Shown one piece after another: positions 44,145 to 46,847 of a stretch of 46,847 nucleotides of DNA. Below the pieces are notes generated by a model. It searched no databases, was not told the origin of the DNA, and was given only the letters and a program-made list of their open reading frames with translations. The position numbers and the translations under genes are program-made. Source of the stretch: Halomicronema sp. CCY15110 (lineage in GTDB: Bacteria; Cyanobacteriota; Cyanobacteriia; Phormidesmidales; Phormidesmidaceae); contig NZ_JACSWC010000194.1 in the NCBI RefSeq assembly GCF_016888165.1, forward strand, positions 1 through 46,847. The letters are read 5' to 3'. Numbering within the stretch: position 1 is the first letter of the stretch; the number at the start of each line of letters is the position of its first letter.

Positions 44145-45338
44145 ATGACTGAGGCAGCACAGCGAATTTGTATTTTAGGGGGCGGGTTTGGGGGCCTGTA
44201 TACCGCTCTGCGCTTGAATTCTTTGCCCTGGAGCACCCAGGAGCCGGTGGAAATTGTGCTGATTGACCAGCGCGATCGCTTCCTGTTTGCGCCACTGCTC
44301 TACGAATTAGTGACGGGGGAACTGGCAACCTGGGAAATCGCCCCGGCCTATACGGAACTGCTGGCCGATACGCGCATTCGCTTCATCCAAACCACGGTGG
44401 AATCGGTGAACCAAAGCGAGCAGCAGGTACAGCTCGGCACTGGCGAAACTTTGGACTACGATCGCCTCGTGCTGGCCGTCGGGGGGGAAACGCCGATGGA
44501 TATGGTGCCTGGGGCTGCGGAGCACGCGCTGCCCTTCCGGGCGATCGAAGATGCCCAACGGCTGCAAGAGCGGTTGCGAGCGCTGGAAACATCCGATGCT
44601 GAAAAGATCCGCGTGGCCGTGGTCGGCGGCGGCTACAGCGGCGTCGAGCTCGCGTGTAAAGTGGCGGATCGCTTGGGCGATCGCGGGCGGGTGCGATTGG
44701 TCGAGCGAGCGGACGACATCCTGCAAACTTCTACCGAATTCAACCGCCAGGCAGCCCGCGAAGCGCTCTCTGAGCGCGGCATCTGGCTCGATTTAGACAC
44801 CAACGTGGAAAATATCACTGCGGATTCCCTCACCCTGACCTTTCGTGACCAGTCCGATGAACTGCCGGTCGATATCGTGCTGTGGACGGTAGGCACCCGC
44901 GTCGTGCCGCTACTGGACACGATGGATTTGCCCCGTAGCGATCGCCAGCAAATCCAGGTGGAACCCACATTACAAGTGGTCGGTCATCCCGAAATTTACG
45001 CCCTGGGCGACCTGGCTGATTGTAAAGACGCGACGGGACAGCAAGTGCCCAATACCGCCCAATCGGCGCTGCAACAAGCCGACTATGCGGGCTGGAATCT
45101 CTGGGCCTCCCTGCGCGATCGCCCCCAGCTGCCCTTCCGGTATCAGCATCTGGGTGAAATGATGGCCCTCGGCGTCGACAATGCCACCCTCACCGGCCTG
45201 GGCCTCAAGCTAGATGGGCCGATGGCGCACGTGGCGCGGCGTCTCACCTATCTCTATCGGATGCCCACCCTGGATCATCAAATTCGCGTCGGGTTGAACT
45301 GGATTCAGCAACCCCTGCGTGACCTGTTGTCGGTATAG
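44145..45338 (+). CDS. ndbB: NdbB-type FAD/NAD(P) quinone oxidoreductase
   Basis: Protein of 397 residues from ATG 44145. FAD-binding GGGFGGLYTALRL and a second dinucleotide motif VVGGGYSGVELA are visible, with ALGDLADC as the C-terminal FAD contact. The WEIAPAYTELL and FLFAPLLYELVTGE stretches fit cyanobacterial NdbB, which reduces demethylphylloquinone during vitamin K1 synthesis; other type-II NADH dehydrogenases are possible. The HAD hydrolase gene starts 9 bases downstream and is probably cotranscribed. A 172-base gap separates it from the divergent recombinase. Confidence 0.78.
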   Translation: MTEAAQRICILGGGFGGLYTALRLNSLPWSTQEPVEIVLIDQRDRFLFAPLLYELVTGELATWEIAPAYTELLADTRIRFIQTTVESVNQSEQQVQLGTGETLDYDRLVLAVGGETPMDMVPGAAEHALPFRAIEDAQRLQERLRALETSDAEKIRVAVVGGGYSGVELACKVADRLGDRGRVRLVERADDILQTSTEFNRQAAREALSERGIWLDLDTNVENITADSLTLTFRDQSDELPVDIVLWTVGTRVVPLLDTMDLPRSDRQQIQVEPTLQVVGHPEIYALGDLADCKDATGQQVPNTAQSALQQADYAGWNLWASLRDRPQLPFRYQHLGEMMALGVDNATLTGLGLKLDGPMAHVARRLTYLYRMPTLDHQIRVGLNWIQQPLRDLLSV

Positions 45339-45346
45339 CGATCGCT

Positions 45347-46033
45347 ATGGAACAGCCTAAAGTTATTTTTCTGGATGCCGTTGGTACGCTCTTTGGGGTC
45401 GATGGCAGCGTGGGGCAAGCCTATGCCACCATTGCCGACCGCTTTAATGTGGCGGCCGATCCCGTCGCGCTGAATGAGGCGTTTTTTAAGCAGTTCGGTG
45501 ATGCCGAGGCCATGGCGTTTCCGGGGGCAGAGACCACTCAAATCCCGGCGTTGGAGTATGGCTGGTGGCAGGCGATCGCGGAAAAAACCTTCGCCGACGT
45601 TGGGGCGTTTGACGCCTTTGACGATTTCGAGGCTTTTTTTGCGGATCTCTACGCCTACTTCGCCGGGGCTGAACCTTGGGTAGTTTACCCCGATGCCTAC
45701 CATTCTCTGGAACGCTGGAAGGCCAAAGGCATTGAGCTCGGGGTGATCTCCAACTTTGACTCCCGCCTCTTCACTGTGTTGGACTCCCTGGCCCTAGCGG
45801 ACTTTTTCGCCACAGTCACAATTTCCAGTGAAGTGGGGGCGGCCAAACCGGATCCCAAGATTTTCGCGGCGGCCCTGGCAAAACATGACTGTGATCCGGC
45901 TGATGCCTGGCATGTGGGCGATAGCTACGGCGATGACTTTGAAGGGGGAAAAGGGGCGGGTCTGCGGGCGATCTGGCTGCAACGGCCCGCAGAAACCATC
46001 ACTAAATATAGTGACCAACCGCCGCAGCTGTAA
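45347..46033 (+). CDS. HAD-IA family hydrolase
   Basis: Protein of 228 residues. Motif I reads FLDAVGTLFG: the first aspartate (nucleophile) is present but the usual second aspartate is valine. Motif II is VISNFDSR, motif III is AAKPDPKIF, and motif IV is HVGDSYGDDFEGG. A helical cap spans about 18-95. Loss of the second aspartate, usually the general acid, is known in some HAD subgroups and may reduce phosphatase activity. Its start overlaps nothing; only 9 bases separate it from ndbB. Confidence 0.85.
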   Translation: MEQPKVIFLDAVGTLFGVDGSVGQAYATIADRFNVAADPVALNEAFFKQFGDAEAMAFPGAETTQIPALEYGWWQAIAEKTFADVGAFDAFDDFEAFFADLYAYFAGAEPWVVYPDAYHSLERWKAKGIELGVISNFDSRLFTVLDSLALADFFATVTISSEVGAAKPDPKIFAAALAKHDCDPADAWHVGDSYGDDFEGGKGAGLRAIWLQRPAETITKYSDQPPQL

Positions 46034-46165
46034 TGTCGTGTTGCAGGCTGGGTCAGCCCATCCAGGTTATAGAACTGGCTATGGGCGATCGCGACCATCA
46101 CACAACATCTCTGCAGCCAGGATGTTCAGGGGATAACATAACCCGTTCGTAGTCTTCACCAATAT

Positions 46166-46847
46166 CTAAATTGTGTCCGGATCAACGCCTAACTCACGGA
46201 GTTTGGCCGCCAGTTGTTCATTGCGTTGACGTTCAGACTCAGCGCGCTGTCCCTCGGCCTCAGCGTGTTCTTCAGGGGTAGGCACGAGGCGGCCCTCAGG
46301 GGTAAAGAAGCGCAGTTGCTGATCGTGAATCCCTAAGTACAGACCCAACTGCTCGCTCCACCGCCACCCTAACTCCGTAGTAGGAATCGGTTCATAGGTG
46401 CCATTCATCAACTGGAATCCCTCAAACTCCAGCGTATCGGGGTCGAACCAAAAATAATTGGGGGTGCGGAAGATATCTTGGTAAATCTGCTTTTTCAACC
46501 CGCGATCGGTGTTGGCTGTACTCTCTGACAGCAGCTCTACAATCACGTGGGGATATTGCCCCCCTTCTTCCCATAGCACCCAGCTCTTGCGCGGGCGCTG
46601 TTCGGCCCCCAACACCACAAAAAAATCGGGTCCCCTGAAATCCTCTGACTTGCGCTGTTCCGGGCTGTAATAAATGGTCAAGTTGCCAGCAGCAAAGTAG
46701 TCTGTGCGGTCTTTCCAGAGCCAATTCAGACATGACAGCAGCAGGAACATTTGCTGTAAATGCAGAGAACTTTCCAAGGGCGGTTCGTCACTGTAGAGGT
46801 CACCGGGTGGAAAGATTATATCGGCTGACTGAGCCTGCTCTGGTGAC
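46166..46847 (-). CDS. Uma2-family endonuclease-like protein, cut by the window edge
   Basis: Minus-strand frame open to the right edge; at least 227 residues are visible and the N-terminus lies outside. The family pattern is clear: DFRGPDFFVVLGAE, KSWVLWEEGGQYPHVIVELLSEST and YFWFDPDTLEFEGFQL, with the acidic catalytic residues of a PD-(D/E)xK-like core. The C-terminal tail is a Glu/Gln-rich coiled segment (EHAEAEGQRAESERQRNEQL). Uma2/DUF820 genes are abundant in cyanobacteria and their role is not known. Confidence 0.85.
   Translation of the reverse strand, partial: SPEQAQSADIIFPPGDLYSDEPPLESSLHLQQMFLLLSCLNWLWKDRTDYFAAGNLTIYYSPEQRKSEDFRGPDFFVVLGAEQRPRKSWVLWEEGGQYPHVIVELLSESTANTDRGLKKQIYQDIFRTPNYFWFDPDTLEFEGFQLMNGTYEPIPTTELGWRWSEQLGLYLGIHDQQLRFFTPEGRLVPTPEEHAEAEGQRAESERQRNEQLAAKLRELGVDPDTI

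Overview
The window is chromosomal DNA from a cyanobacterium. It contains chlL and chlN of the light-independent protochlorophyllide reductase, a CRR6-type NDH-1 assembly factor, a SipA-type stress regulator, an NdbB-type quinone reductase and a FurB/Zur-type repressor. The octamer GCGATCGC (HIP1) is scattered everywhere, and base composition is GC-rich. The mix of genes fits a filamentous Leptolyngbya-like lineage, but the species cannot be fixed from the sequence.

Layout. (1) Positions 1-6406 form a scrambled accessory region. It starts with an AT-rich MltR-like gene whose stop codon lies in the first arm of a 105-bp attC-like palindrome. An ATP-grasp gene and an Fe(II)/2-oxoglutarate oxygenase gene follow, then two toxin-antitoxin pairs whose toxins each carry one in-frame TAG. 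The region ends with an intact membrane-anchored polysaccharide deacetylase. Truncated copies of the 5' end of that deacetylase gene lie between these modules. (2) 6586-14617: transketolase-like enzyme, orphan Nif11-type peptide, a cluster of perfect palindromes, a large exported zinc protease, a frameshifted FHA gene and a DUF815 ATPase. (3) 14825-20707: Hsp33, four-carbon acid sugar kinase, LOG-like protein, phosphohexomutase and RarD transporter. (4) 20960-22483: a cobalamin riboswitch ahead of a His-tailed CbiX chelatase and sipA. (5) 22605-26845: malQ, Nudix hydrolase, ridA, zur, purS and purQ. (6) 26930-31509: a triple-repeat protein, then chlL, a DUF5331 gene and chlN. (7) 31600-35168: a REP-like element, a decayed RAYT transposase, tRNA-Leu(CAA) overlapping the end of an M48 protease gene, and wecB. 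(8) 35388-46847: crr6, an SPFH protein, a large Ala/Pro-rich exported protein, several hypothetical proteins, an MlaE-type permease, an atypical serine recombinase, ndbB, a HAD hydrolase and a Uma2-family gene cut by the window edge.

Working together. chlL and chlN encode two of the three subunits of dark-operative protochlorophyllide reductase; chlB is not in the window. purS and purQ supply two parts of FGAM synthetase. The riboswitch should tie cobalt insertion to cobalamin level. Most other genes are single housekeeping functions.

The strongest candidates for something new are three. First, repeated regeneration of the deacetylase 5' end around inserted gene modules. Second, the ATP-grasp plus oxygenase pair that two of these copies bracket. 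Third, the attC-like cassette at the left edge. All calls come from reading the sequence; no database search was run.
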